Of a DNA stretch of 64,000 bases, positions 51,640 through 61,817 are shown in pieces. A model generated the notes under the pieces. It was not told the DNA's origin. It saw only the letters and a list, made by a program, of their open reading frames with translations, and did not search any database. A program made the position numbers and the translations under genes. Position 1 is the stretch's first letter, and each line of letters starts with the position of its first letter. Origin of the DNA: Branchiostoma floridae (taxonomy: Eukaryota; Chordata; Leptocardii; Amphioxiformes; Branchiostomatidae); assembly GCF_000003815.2 (NCBI RefSeq), contig NC_049983.1, forward strand, positions 24,143,710-24,207,709, in the 5' to 3' direction.

Positions 51640-52203
51640 CTTAATAACAGTGACGGCCATCCTTTACGTTTTGCCAGAAATAATGTGTACCTTTCGCATC
51701 AGTGCCGCAGTAGATAACGTAATGTGTATACATGTAAGTATAAACCCTTGATCCAAAAATGATGTATGAGGCATGCAGTCGACCACACAAACAGCGACTT
51801 GTCAATACAGTCATGGCAGCTATTGAGTGACGCGGCGGCTCCACATACACTAGGTATTTTCTCCTCTGCTGTACCAAGCTAGGAGCTTATAAAATATCCC
51901 TTATTAGGAGTTTCTGAATAAGGGATATTTAATTACAGTGAAGGCCATCCTTTGCCAGAAATAATGTGTGCCTTTAGCATCAGTGCTGAAGTAGATAACG
52001 CGGTTTGTTTAACTTTATAAACCCTCGATCCAAAAATGATGTATCAGGCATCCAGTAGACAACACAAACAGAGACTTGTCGATACAGTCATGGCAGCTAT
52101 AGATGATATAGATCTATTGATGGACACGGCGACTCCACATACACTCTGGTTTGAAACTACCTGATCAGATGAGTGATATACCGGTAAAGCTAAGGGCACA
52201 ACC

Positions 52204-52353
52204 TAGCCTCTACCAGGCTCCGTGGATCGGTAGAATCATTATCCTCACCACGTACGTACTCGTCTGGCCGGCTAACTCCCTTAGCGTACTATAGACTCTA
52301 TTTGTCCAATTCCTACAATAAGACCAACGATCCACGAAGCCTGGTAGAGGCTA
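52204..52353. mobile_element. TAGCCTCTACCAGGCT MITE, copy 4
   Basis: TAGCCTCTACCAGGCTCCGT start and CGAAGCCTGGTAGAGGCTA end, with GATCGGT/ACGATCC extending the inverted repeat. Confidence 0.88.
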
Positions 52354-53700
52354 GGCACAACCCGCCGTACGTGCAAATACTAGTTGTCTACGTGTCCAAA
52401 CGTGAGCAATCTTTTGGGATCCGTAAGTGGTAAGTACCGCCCCCGTACGAACACGTAGGGAATTCGACCGATTTTGGAGCACGCAGTCATGCCGTAGAAC
52501 TTTACGTGCAGGCAAACAGTGACTTTGTGTGCCATCGGGCTGCGGATTCGCTCCCCATACGTGTCAGTGCGGGCGACGCGCCTGCCCTGTACAGCCTGAG
52601 CGTTTTCAGAAATACGTGGCGGGCGTGGCCTCCCAAAAAACGTACGGACAAATTGCACGTACGGCGGGATGTGCCCTTGTTTACAAGTTACATCAAGCAA
52701 AGGCTCCGGACCTTTCTGCACTTTCGATCGCGAAGTTCAACCTAAGCAGAAGACGGAAGGTTTAGATGAGAATTCGTTTTGGATGAAAATTTTGGATTTC
52801 AAACATGTGCGATACTCGATAAGGATCCGGACCTATCGGACCAATGGCAGCTAGCCGACGGTTTCGTGCGTCGCATGTAAGATGTCGGCCTGCGCACTAT
52901 TGAATGATTGATTGCATCTGCTGTTTTTATTCCGGAAAAGTATTTCAGTTTTTTTTTACGAATACTGCTTTTTAGTAAAAGAATATTCTGAAGAAGACTG
53001 ACGGTAAACCAGCGACGCAAGTTCTTGAAATCGCCTGGCCGTTATTAGCCTAATGGTCTTTAATGTCATAAATAGGGCAAAACGAACAAGTTTCCGGAGA
53101 ATACAAATAGTAGAAATTTGATGAAAATGTGTAACGTTACGGGAGTCTAACCTCTCTGGCACACTTTTGGCTAATGTCTAATTCTAATGTCATTTTAAGC
53201 GAACATCTAATTCTGATTACTAGTTGTGTTCGACATTGAACTCAGACTCTACTTTTGTGGCGGTACAAAAAATGTGATTTTTTTTTTGTACGCACAACTC
53301 AATACACAAAGTCTTTCTTTTTCTACCAACAATTCGAGGTATACACGGGGTTGACTGATGAATAAACACAAGAAAAACGGAGTCCTGCGACCAATAAGAC
53401 CGGTCCCTAAGCATGAGTGACAGGTAGTTTACCCTTGATCATTATCGGCCCGTTTCCCGTCAAGTAAAAAACGGAAAGAAAAACACTTTCGGAGCGATCT
53501 TTCAAAAAACGCGATCGGGTGTGTCGCGCGGGGAAAAGAAATCGTGCCAATTATCGCATTTGTTCCAGCATTTGCACAGGCAGTGAGTCACGGCGCGTGT
53601 TTTGATAACCCGATGACTAAACAAGTCTCCCTCCCTCACACACACACAGTGCGCCTATACAGCCTACAGGCAGTTCAGTTCCCCCATTGATGGATCCAAC

Positions 53701-53963
53701 ATGGCGGCGGCCCGCGAAGCAGTGAGCCTCCAGACCAAACTAACGGACGATTTCTTGGTCTGTGCCATCTGTATGGACACGTTCGTCCGCCCGAAAGTGT
53801 TACCGTGCCAGCACCGATTCTGTGCGGCGTGTCTGACGAGCTACGCGGCCGGGAGAAGCCAGTTCCCGTGCCCGCTGTGCCAGCAGTGGGTAGACCTGCC
53901 GTGGGGAGGGGTGGACGCTCTGCCCGTAGACTTCCTCGTCAACAGCCTCGTTGAAGCCGTGCG
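53701..53963 (+). CDS. TRIM-type exon 1 (RING finger)
   Basis: Encodes aa 1-87 with the full RING. Donor GTGCG|gtaagt, phase 2. Starts MAAAREAV, with only 20 residues before the first RING cysteine. Confidence 0.95.
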
Positions 53964-56900
53964 GTAAGTGTATAACCGACCGGCTAGGCTTGCCGGTTGT
54001 AATGTCCGCATAGATCTGTGAATTTTCGGCGTATTCTAAGCGTTAAAACGGTAGATTTGGGCCCCAAATGAGACAAATTGTCCACATTTCTCAAACCAAA
54101 TAGGCGCAGTTCCGGTCCTATCGTCTATTTAAACCCCTTAGTTAAATACCGGCTTCTTCGTGCATGTAACCTGTTCCCAATGTCTTAAAATCTTTAATTC
54201 CTGTGTGCTTGTGTCTTACATATGTAGAAATCGTCAGAAAAAGTGTAGAAATGGGTGAAAACGTGCCGGTTTTTGTACGGTTTCTGTCGGCCCTTGAAAA
54301 ATCAATCTTGTTCAATGACACTTCCGCATACCCTGGGGCTGCGGGATTTGCATATGTTTATATTTCATCAGGTTGTACCATTGCAAAAAATAGGGGGTGG
54401 CAGGGAAAATCCTTTTTAACGCAAACTTAATTATAGGTACTTTGGGCAGAAGACAGAAAGTAAAAAATCAATTGTTATTGATAGGTAACAATTATTGATG
54501 GATGAATATTTTTTTGAAGGAATTGTAGCTTGAAATTCTGCATATTTACTACCGAGGACTGTACCATTTCAATGTTGACAGGGCCCTGGGCATTTTTCAA
54601 ATAAGGGGAGTGGGGTGAAATAAATGAGGACGGTACATAAATGTGTCGTTTATTGAAACCAAAAGGGGCTGTTGGGTGGCAACTGCTTTACCTTTTACCT
54701 ACAAACCTGTTTGCAAGGCAAAATAATCCAAGACACCACCAAAGCATGCCCACATTAAAGCGAAAACAGATCCATACATGCTTGGAGGTAACCTTTGCAG
54801 AGGAGGTGGTCACTACATTTGGTTTGACTGTCTTTATCATGGATGTCCCTGTAGCTGAATTGGTAGCAACTTCAGTTGAGCACCTGTTTCCAATTATAAT
54901 ATTCAGGGAACGACATCTGAAGCTTCACCATCTTTAGGAAGGGATGTATAATACTCTCCAAGCAGAGGTTAGGCTTCGGCTGTTTTTTCAACGTTTTTTT
55001 AGTTGCTTTTATCAGGCTTTCTATTTCAACCTACATTGGACACAGCAAAAAAAAGAAAGACAAAATAGAAAGCCCAATAAAAACGACGAAAAAAAAAAAC
55101 GTTGAAAAAAACAGCCTCTGCTTGGAGCGTATGTATAATAGGTACCCCGAGGACGTCGCAACAGCCTCATTACTCAAAATGGCTACCTACTGGATGCAAT
55201 AATACAACAAGGTGAATAAACTGTGACAGCTGTTTTAATGATGCCTCTCCAGGGAATCTGAAGATGCAGAGTCTCGTAAGGGGTGTGAAATCCATGGCGA
55301 AGCGGTGTCATTATACTATCAAGACTGTGAGGCCGCGGTGTGCCCCACATTTTCCAACTGGAAAAACTGTTACGCATTTATTTTGTTTTTGTGACTCCTC
55401 TCCAGGGAATCTGAAGATGCGGAATCCCGGAAAGGATGCGACGTCCACGGCGAAGCAGTGTCGTTATACTGTCGAGACTGCGAGGCCACTGTGTGCCCCA
55501 CATTTTCCAACTGGAAAAACTGCTATACATTTATTTTGTTTGTTTGAATTCTTTGCAGGGAATCTGAAGATGCAGAGGCCCGTAAGGGTGTGACGTCCAC
55601 GGGGAAGCTGTTTCGTTGTACTGTCGAGACTGTGAGGCCACCATGTGCGCCACCTATTTTCCAGTAAATCAGTAACATCTGAAACAAAAAAAAACTGTAA
55701 TAGTTTTGTTTGACTCCTTTGCAGGGAATCTGAAGATGCTGAGTCTCGGAAAGGATGCGACGTTCACGGCGAAGCGGTGTCGTTATACTGTCAAGACTGT
55801 GAGGCCGCGGTGTGCCCCACGTGTCTGGTGGAGGAACACAACGGACACACCATGGCCAAACTGTCGGAGGTAGCGGAACAGAAACGTGCCAAGATGAAGG
55901 CCTCCTTAAGCAGCATACAGGAGGAATGTCAGGAGTGGAAAGCCTCAGGTAAGAACTTTCACCTTCACTGTTACAAACAAAAAAACTTTCACCAAAAGGT
56001 TACTAGTACTTTGTATGTCTTTGGTTTGGCAATGGTAAACTGGCTGTATAACTGAAGGAGCTGTGAATGGATCTTCATGATATTTGGTAGGTAGGTAGGT
56101 GAGAGGGAGACAAAGGTTTAAATGGGCCTACTAGCTGTGTCCTAAGATACTGCAGCAGAACTTTGAAGAAGTTTCACACCTTGTAAAAACTTTCATCAGT
56201 TGAATTACTAATACCTTGCAAAGAGCCTCTGTACTGTAAGAGATGCGTTGTGTCGTCACAAGCTTGGGATGAATTTATGCAGATAGAAATTTGAGAGTTA
56301 TGTACTATTGTATGGATGATATGTGTGGCAACGTCAATATTTGTACATGCACATGTGCAGAGTTGTGAGAGATGTATGTTTTGGAGTGTGATGCAGCCTT
56401 AAAGGACCCTCAAGTACACTGTGTATGTGAAAGGTGGTAAGACAAAGGCCACAACAAGGTAAATGTTCACAACTAAGCTAAGTCTGACTCATTGCAGGGG
56501 AAAAGTACTGGGGTGAGATTCAGGCAGGCCTGACTGCAGAGAAAGACCACGCAGCAAGGGACATCAATGCAGCAGCCAGGAGGATAATCGAGCAGGTACG
56601 CTGATGATATGGCCATGTTTGTTGTACACCTCATAATCTACATGTATACCTTAGTTCTCCACACATTTTGAAACAGTCCAACCCTTGTAAGACAGGGAAC
56701 ACTGGATGCTAAACCGGTTAGTGAGTGAGTGGACTAAAGGTTTCCATTCAATATTGTACGCACTGGCTTGACTGTCGTCACATTTGATTTAGTGGTAAAG
56801 GGTTTGCTTCTGGATCACAATGCAAGGAGTTGAGAGACTGACAAGGCCAAGCTAGCAATATAGGTTTTAAACTACTTGTAACTGTAATACTGATCACTAC

Positions 56901-57729
56901 ATACTGGAAGGGGTTGCTGTCATTAGAAAAGTGTGTGTTTAAAAGACTAAGCCTCTTTGCCCATACATGTACGTTAACACACAGGTGACCCTTGACAAGG
57001 AGGCAAGACTGGAAGAGCAATATATATAGGTTTTAGATTAAAACTGTAGAAGTATAATCACTACATACTGGAAGGTATGTCTAAAAGACTGAGCCAAGCC
57101 TTTTTTGCCCACACATCAACACACAGGTGACCCATGACAAGGAGGCGAGACTGCGTGAGCTGCACACGACGTTCACGTCCCTCTCCGACGCGGTGGAGAA
57201 AAAGAAGCAACAGTTCCTCAACTCTTCCAAACAGCGCGAAAAGACTCTGGACAGCATCGCGGACGACATCTCCAAGGGCCATGTGGTCGACCTGGTCCGT
57301 CAAGAGGACGAGGTCTATAGCAAAATCACCCAACAGAAGAGGGAGGGCTTCCCCACGCTCCCGTGGAGTAACCCCAAACCCTCCATCCGGTTCCAGCCCT
57401 TCCCTCCCCACCCGAACACGACCATGGTGGGTTACCTCTTCTCCATGAACCCCTGGTTGCAGAATCAGCAGCCGTTCGACTACAGCCAGCACCATCAACA
57501 CCAGCCGAGGTTCCCGGGCGCCGGCCCGCTGAACGTCTCGTCCGCGAATGTCCTCCCGGTCGCCGGCCCGTCGTTCGCCGACCCTTTCTCAGGTTCACAG
57601 TCGTTGTTCTACTCAGGGCAGCCCCCGCCGCATCCGCCGCACCAGTTCCACACGTTCCAGGAGCAGTTTTCGGGCGCCAGCGGGTCCAGGTCAGCCTTCG
57701 TGCAATACCCGACAACACAGTCCCACTGA
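53701..57729 (+). CDS. RING / B-box / coiled-coil (TRIM-type) protein
   Basis: Probable E3 ubiquitin ligase of the TRIM class. Exons 53701-53963, 55725-55948, 56498-56595 and 57127-57729 are in frame and encode 395 aa. A C3HC4 RING has ligands C21, C24, C36, H38, C41, C44, C57, C60. A B-box type 2 follows with C99, H102, C110, C113, C118, C121, H126, H129. Charged helical sequence from about 130 to 245 is the coiled-coil, and the tail is rich in Pro, Gln, Ser and His. There is no B30.2/SPRY, NHL or filamin domain, so this is a short TRIM whose orthology I cannot name. ATG lies in CAACATGGCG, a strong Kozak context, in a CpG-rich stretch. Intron 1 holds three copies of the B-box exon's 5' part, intron 3 one copy of the last exon's 5' part. 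Confidence 0.93.
54953..55131. mobile_element. ACTCTCCAAGCAGAGG foldback MITE, copy B, 9-bp TSD
   Basis: TSD ATGTATAAT at 54944-54952 and 55132-55140. Lies in intron 1 of the TRIM-type gene. Arms of about 80 bp with GGCTTTCTATTT / AAATAGAAAGCC. Confidence 0.9.
55253..55653 (+). pseudogene. Three partial copies of the TRIM-type B-box exon
   Basis: 55253-55349, 55406-55502 and 55559-55653, each with an acceptor (tctccag or tttgcag) and the first ~97 nt, stopping inside the B-box and running into TTTTCCAACTGGAAAAACTG. Copy 1 changes a zinc-ligand Cys to Tyr; copy 2 is intact but has Q to R and A to T; copy 3 has a one-base deletion. Confidence 0.93.
55725..55948 (+). CDS. TRIM-type exon 2 (B-box)
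   Basis: Acceptor ctttgcag, donor CTCAG|gtaaga. Encodes ESEDAESRKGCDVHGEAVSL, the complete B-box to EEHNGHTMAKL, then helical sequence. Of four similar acceptor-linked copies only this one runs through the whole B-box to a good donor. Confidence 0.95.
56498..56595 (+). CDS. TRIM-type exon 3 (coiled-coil)
   Basis: Acceptor cattgcag, donor GAGCAG|gtacgc. Encodes GEKYWGEIQAGLTAEKDHAA and RDINAAARRIIEQ, an amphipathic helix in frame with both neighbours. Confidence 0.92.
56985..57018 (+). pseudogene. Copy of the TRIM-type exon 4 acceptor side
   Basis: AACACACAG|GTGACCCTTGACAAGGAGGC mirrors the true boundary at 57127. The copied block includes upstream intron (CTACATACTGGAAGG). Confidence 0.9.
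57127..57729 (+). CDS. TRIM-type exon 4 (coiled-coil end, low-complexity tail)
   Basis: Acceptor cacacag. Starts VTHDKEARLRELHTTFTSLS, continues as coiled-coil to about KITQQKREG, then a disordered Pro/Gln/Ser/His tail ending YPTTQSH and TGA. Confidence 0.93.
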   Translation: MTHDKEARLRELHTTFTSLSDAVEKKKQQFLNSSKQREKTLDSIADDISKGHVVDLVRQEDEVYSKITQQKREGFPTLPWSNPKPSIRFQPFPPHPNTTMVGYLFSMNPWLQNQQPFDYSQHHQHQPRFPGAGPLNVSSANVLPVAGPSFADPFSGSQSLFYSGQPPPHPPHQFHTFQEQFSGASGSRSAFVQYPTTQSH

Positions 57730-57790
57730 TCAATGTAGATTAATAACGTTAACACTGGTCACTTTTGATTTGGAAAGTCAATGAAAATTA

Positions 57791-57896
57791 GCCTGGGTAC
57801 CATCCTATTTCTACCAAGGCTCCTTACACTCAGTTCCCTAAAAAAATAGGGAAGTGAGTGTAAGGAGCCCCGGTAGAAATAGGATGGTACCCAGGC
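57791..57896. repeat. Near-perfect hairpin 60 bp past the TRIM-type stop
   Basis: GCCTGGGTACCATCCTATTT, CTACCAAGGCTCCTTACACTCA pairs with TGAGTGTAAGGAGCCCCGGT, AGAAATAGGATGGTACCCAGGC around a ~22-nt loop. About 42-bp stem with few mismatches; probably a small foldback element in the 3' UTR. Confidence 0.95.
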
Positions 57897-59040
57897 CTGG
57901 TTGAATTGTGCTCATAGTGGCAGGAGTGCCAACATCCAGCCAGTGGGAGGGGCCAGATACTAGCCTGAAGACCATCTTCCGCAGTGACCACTGGCTCAAT
58001 GGACTGATCCTGATTCTGTACTTTTTTAAAGAATAATATTTCGCTGAGTCAGACATAGACATGTCATGGAAAGAAAAATGCTACTAGAAATCAATGCTTG
58101 AATCTTTCAACACAAGTTGATATTTAGGATATTTGTAGTCCTTGAATTTGGGTAAAAAATGACTTTCCAAACCAAAAGTGGTCATTGCCCGATGACAGAC
58201 AAAAAACAATCTTGTCTGCAGGAAGAAAATAACTTTTAGAAGAAAACAGTTGTCTCCCTCTTTGATACAAGTTACTGTTTAATCCAAGTGTTTACCTCTA
58301 TCTAATAGAATATCTCTAGCTAATGGATTGTCATTAAGTTTTTATCAAACATATTGTTAATGTTGTTGATAGGTAGATAGCTGAACTTCTTCCCAACACA
58401 TGAGATACAAAGCTGCAGTAGGTCAGCAAAAATTTTCAAATTGGTTCATGTATTTCTATGTGTTGGAGGTTCAGCTATTTACTGACTCAGAGAATTGTTT
58501 TGTGTTTGTATTGAGTAGTTTAAGTTAGATGTTTTGAGGCCTGGTGGTGATCACAGCACCAAAATGATTAAGCAATCCAGGTGTACTGAATTTGCATATA
58601 TACCAAAGTTATAGCAATATTGCAGGTGACCACAGGTGGGCATACCTGCCGGATCAGGTGTTTTGCCACCTGCTGAGCAATTGTCTTTGATGTTTGTTCC
58701 TTCTTAAATATACGTCTTAAAGTAAGGATAAGACCAGAAAAGTGCTTTTTCTGTTATTTGTTATAAGAATCCAACACCTTTTTATATAACCTCAAGTGCT
58801 TTTATTTGTAAGAAAGAAAATAAGGAAAACGAGTGTGAGGCTAAAAGGTAGCGTAGTGATGCCAATGTTAGTACATGTGTGGTTGCATTTTCCAAGATAT
58901 GTGGATAGAAAAAGCCATTGTGAGAATGTATTGTACCATACATTGTATGTTTGAAAACTGTCGCTTGTGACTAACAAATTCCTCACATTGTACATGTGAG
59001 TTGTCAAGAGCTTTTAAACAATGGTGATATGCCTTTGATT

Positions 59041-59076
59041 TTTAAACATGCCTTTAAATTAAAGGCATGTTTTAAA
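59041..59076. repeat. Short palindrome
   Basis: TTTAAACATGCCTTTAA followed directly by TTAAAGGCATGTTTTAAA, almost perfect. Confidence 0.9.
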
Positions 59077-59397
59077 CGACCACTTCTGACCCAAATATGT
59101 TTTGGTCAGTTAGGAAAAAGGGCACCAAAATGTCAAGCAAACTTTTTTTAACGAGTTTGCTCAGTGCAAGGCCATTGACCACTTCTAGGCACTGAACTAC
59201 GCTCACTGTGGCAGCATTTCTTTTCCCCAAGTCAGAAATATCGAGCTTCGGCAAGTTCAAATAACTGACTCAATAGGTGAAGCAGGGGTTGGCAGGCTAC
59301 AATGTATATAAGAGTGACCACTCAAGGCATTGCAAGGAAATGAACTGTAGTCAGGATCTTTAAAACTCTCGTCCTGTTGAGGGATGCACATAATACT

Positions 59398-59592
59398 ACT
59401 CTCCAAGCAGAGGTTAGGCTCCGGCTGTTTTTTTTTAGTCGTTTTTATCGGGTTTTTATTTCATCTTGCTGTGTCAAAAACTAACTTGGCTGGCGTACTT
59501 CAAGAAAAATGACAAAATAGAAAGCCCAATAAAAACGACTAAAAAAAACGTTTAAAAAAACCCAGCCGAAGACTAAACTCTGCTTGGAGAGT
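59398..59592. mobile_element. ACTCTCCAAGCAGAGG foldback MITE, copy C
   Basis: ACTCTCCAAGCAGAGGTTAG start, CTCTGCTTGGAGAGT end. No clear TSD. Confidence 0.9.
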
Positions 59593-61780
59593 ACACTTTT
59601 ACATGATGCCTGTATGTAGGTCCAGTTTCTTTATGGGTTTGGGTCATTTCTCACTTAAATCTGGCATACCGCAGCAAACTGCATCGATTGGGGACGTAAA
59701 TCTGCAGCACCAGCACGGAACAGGCTTTACTGATCTGACTAATTAACCAGCTTAGAGGGTTTAATTGGCAAAAAAAAATCTACAGGACAAGGGTTAATGC
59801 TTGATTAATGGAGAAAAATAATCCATGGGACCACCCAAAAGTAGTGGTCACCCAAACATAGTGGTCCTGACAAAATGGTAACTTTGACTGTCCATGCTCT
59901 GCTATATGCTTACTGTTACAGTAACAGTATTTAGTACATCTGTCCTGTTGTATAGGAATTATATATAAGTGTTTGACGTTTGTCTTATATATTATGACAA
60001 TAGTCTCAGACTAAACTGTAGTTTTCTTTCATTGTAAGTTTACAGCTTTTTATTCAATGCCTTTATCTAGACCTGATTGCTAGCCATGCATATAAAGCTA
60101 TCATGTTCAGAGGAAACAATTTTATCATTTTTCATGTTTTGATAAATCTTATAAACTGTACATACTGTCATGAGAGTGTAGTAGTTACAAAACTGTATGT
60201 TAGTGTATGTTACTGTGATCTAGTCCAAAGTGCTTCAGAATGATGTTTTAAGTGTACCAAAATCAGAGGCTATACAAATGTGGTATTACAAATTATGTCT
60301 TTTTATTATTTCAACATAGAGATATCTTTACAATAGATGATTATTTCAGTCACATACCATGCACACATCATAGTAACTGTAACATTAAAAACTGAGAAGA
60401 TATGTAAACTGTATCTTTGGTGACTTGAATAGCATACTGATACATGTGTACTTTGTTTCTTACTTTCTACTTGTCATACTGTTCATGCGATATGATACAT
60501 GTACATGCATAGAATGATTGTTGAGATAATAATGATTTGTTTTTTTAATGTTGCATAAAAGTTGAAAGCAGCACAATACTATCAATAACAATTCCAACAT
60601 TTGTGTTCAAGTTGTGATAATTGTAAATTCTTTTTGTATTTGCATGCTTTGCATGTTGCAATTCTGTTGAGAAATCATTTCTGCTTTGGGAGCCAGCCCC
60701 TGTTGCATACATGTACTAAGTATTGGGAAAATATTCATGTGCCTTTAATATCTTGATTTGTATTAAAATTGTAAAACATTACATTATAGATAGGCAACCA
60801 TCTTGGCAAGAACAGAGGGTGCACAAATTTCTGTGCAACAATTTTTCTTAAATTTCCTTTCTTCAAGGTTTATAACTTTAAAGTAACTATATCTCCAAGC
60901 AATTTTAACGTGCAAATCTTTTCATACCTTGATGCACAGATTCTTAATTCCGTATCTTCCCATTATACTACTACTACAATACAATATGGAATCCATTGGA
61001 TATACACCTGAATCCAGTTCCAAACTTACTTGCTACTTCAATGTTGTCACAATTTATAACAAACTTGCAATTTTTACACTTTAACAGTTGCAAAGGCACT
61101 TCACACAAGTTTCATCTTGCTGTAAACTTCAACTTGAAGCTAAATTTCTATCATAAACTTCACAGTATAACATATTGGATATTCTCTGAGTCCTTGCAAT
61201 TGAGTTTAGGAATCTAGAATTTAATTTTACATGATATTTTTTTTTGTACAAGTTCTCCATTAAATGTCACAGTCTTTTACAATTTTTAAAACTATCAAGA
61301 AACTTCTTTAAGTGTATTGAATTTGGAATGAATAGAAAGATAAAAAATTGAAAGACAACAAAACCAACTTTGTACATGTCATCATAATTGTACCTCTGTC
61401 TTGATAACAATATTGAGAGTAATCAAGCTGATTTACATGAATGTTGTTTCATGGCTTTCGCACCATTTACTGACAATAAGATTCTGAAGTTAATCTTTGT
61501 AAGTGTACGCAGTTGGGGACCTGAATAGCATTATTGTTTAGAGATTTTGGAGATTGTATTGTATAGATTCATCAGTTTTGTTATGCAACAGCAAGATTCT
61601 GTGTGATAAGAGTTTTCAATATCAGCCTGATTGTAAGATAGTTTTTTTTTTTAAATTTGCAACCTCTGCAAATATCTTCAGCTTACCTCTCCGAAAAACC
61701 TATTACAAGGCTTGGCTAAACTTGTTTTACAGAGTCTGACGTTCACTCTGTACTTTGAAGCTGTTGTTTTAAAGTGCGTG

Positions 61781-61817
61781 TTACAACACAGTAGCGTTCA
61801 TCATGGCTGCCACCCAC
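61781..61817 (-). CDS. FGD-like last exon (37 nt coding)
   Basis: Acceptor tattttgcag. Completes a Lys codon, then encodes WVAAMMNATVL and TAA, matching the W-containing terminal helix of PH domains and the position of the family's last exon. Phase fits the upstream donor exactly. Confidence 0.8.

Larger units (their letters stand above)
44455..53700. other. Intergenic region between divergent TKT and TRIM-type genes
   Basis: No gene recognised. It contains the inverted-repeat elements, minisatellite and gaps listed separately. I can name nothing at 45830-47580, 49260-50240, 50970-51420 or 52360-53440. The last 250 bases before 53701 are CpG-rich and probably the TRIM-type promoter. Confidence 0.65.
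53964..55724 (+). other. TRIM-type intron 1
   Basis: Holds MITE copy B (54953-55131) and the three B-box exon copies; 53970-54940 contains nothing I recognise. Confidence 0.6.
57897..61780. other. Convergent intergenic region, TRIM-type and FGD-like 3' ends
   Basis: AT-rich, with only the palindrome at 59041, MITE copy C and short motifs. It probably contains both 3' UTRs. AATAAA on the minus strand at about 60302-60307 is a possible FGD-like signal. Confidence 0.5.

Noticed and set aside
52380-52745. 113-aa minus-strand and overlapping plus-strand ORFs
   Set aside because: No recognisable family; overlapping ORFs on both strands in CpG-rich DNA are expected by chance.
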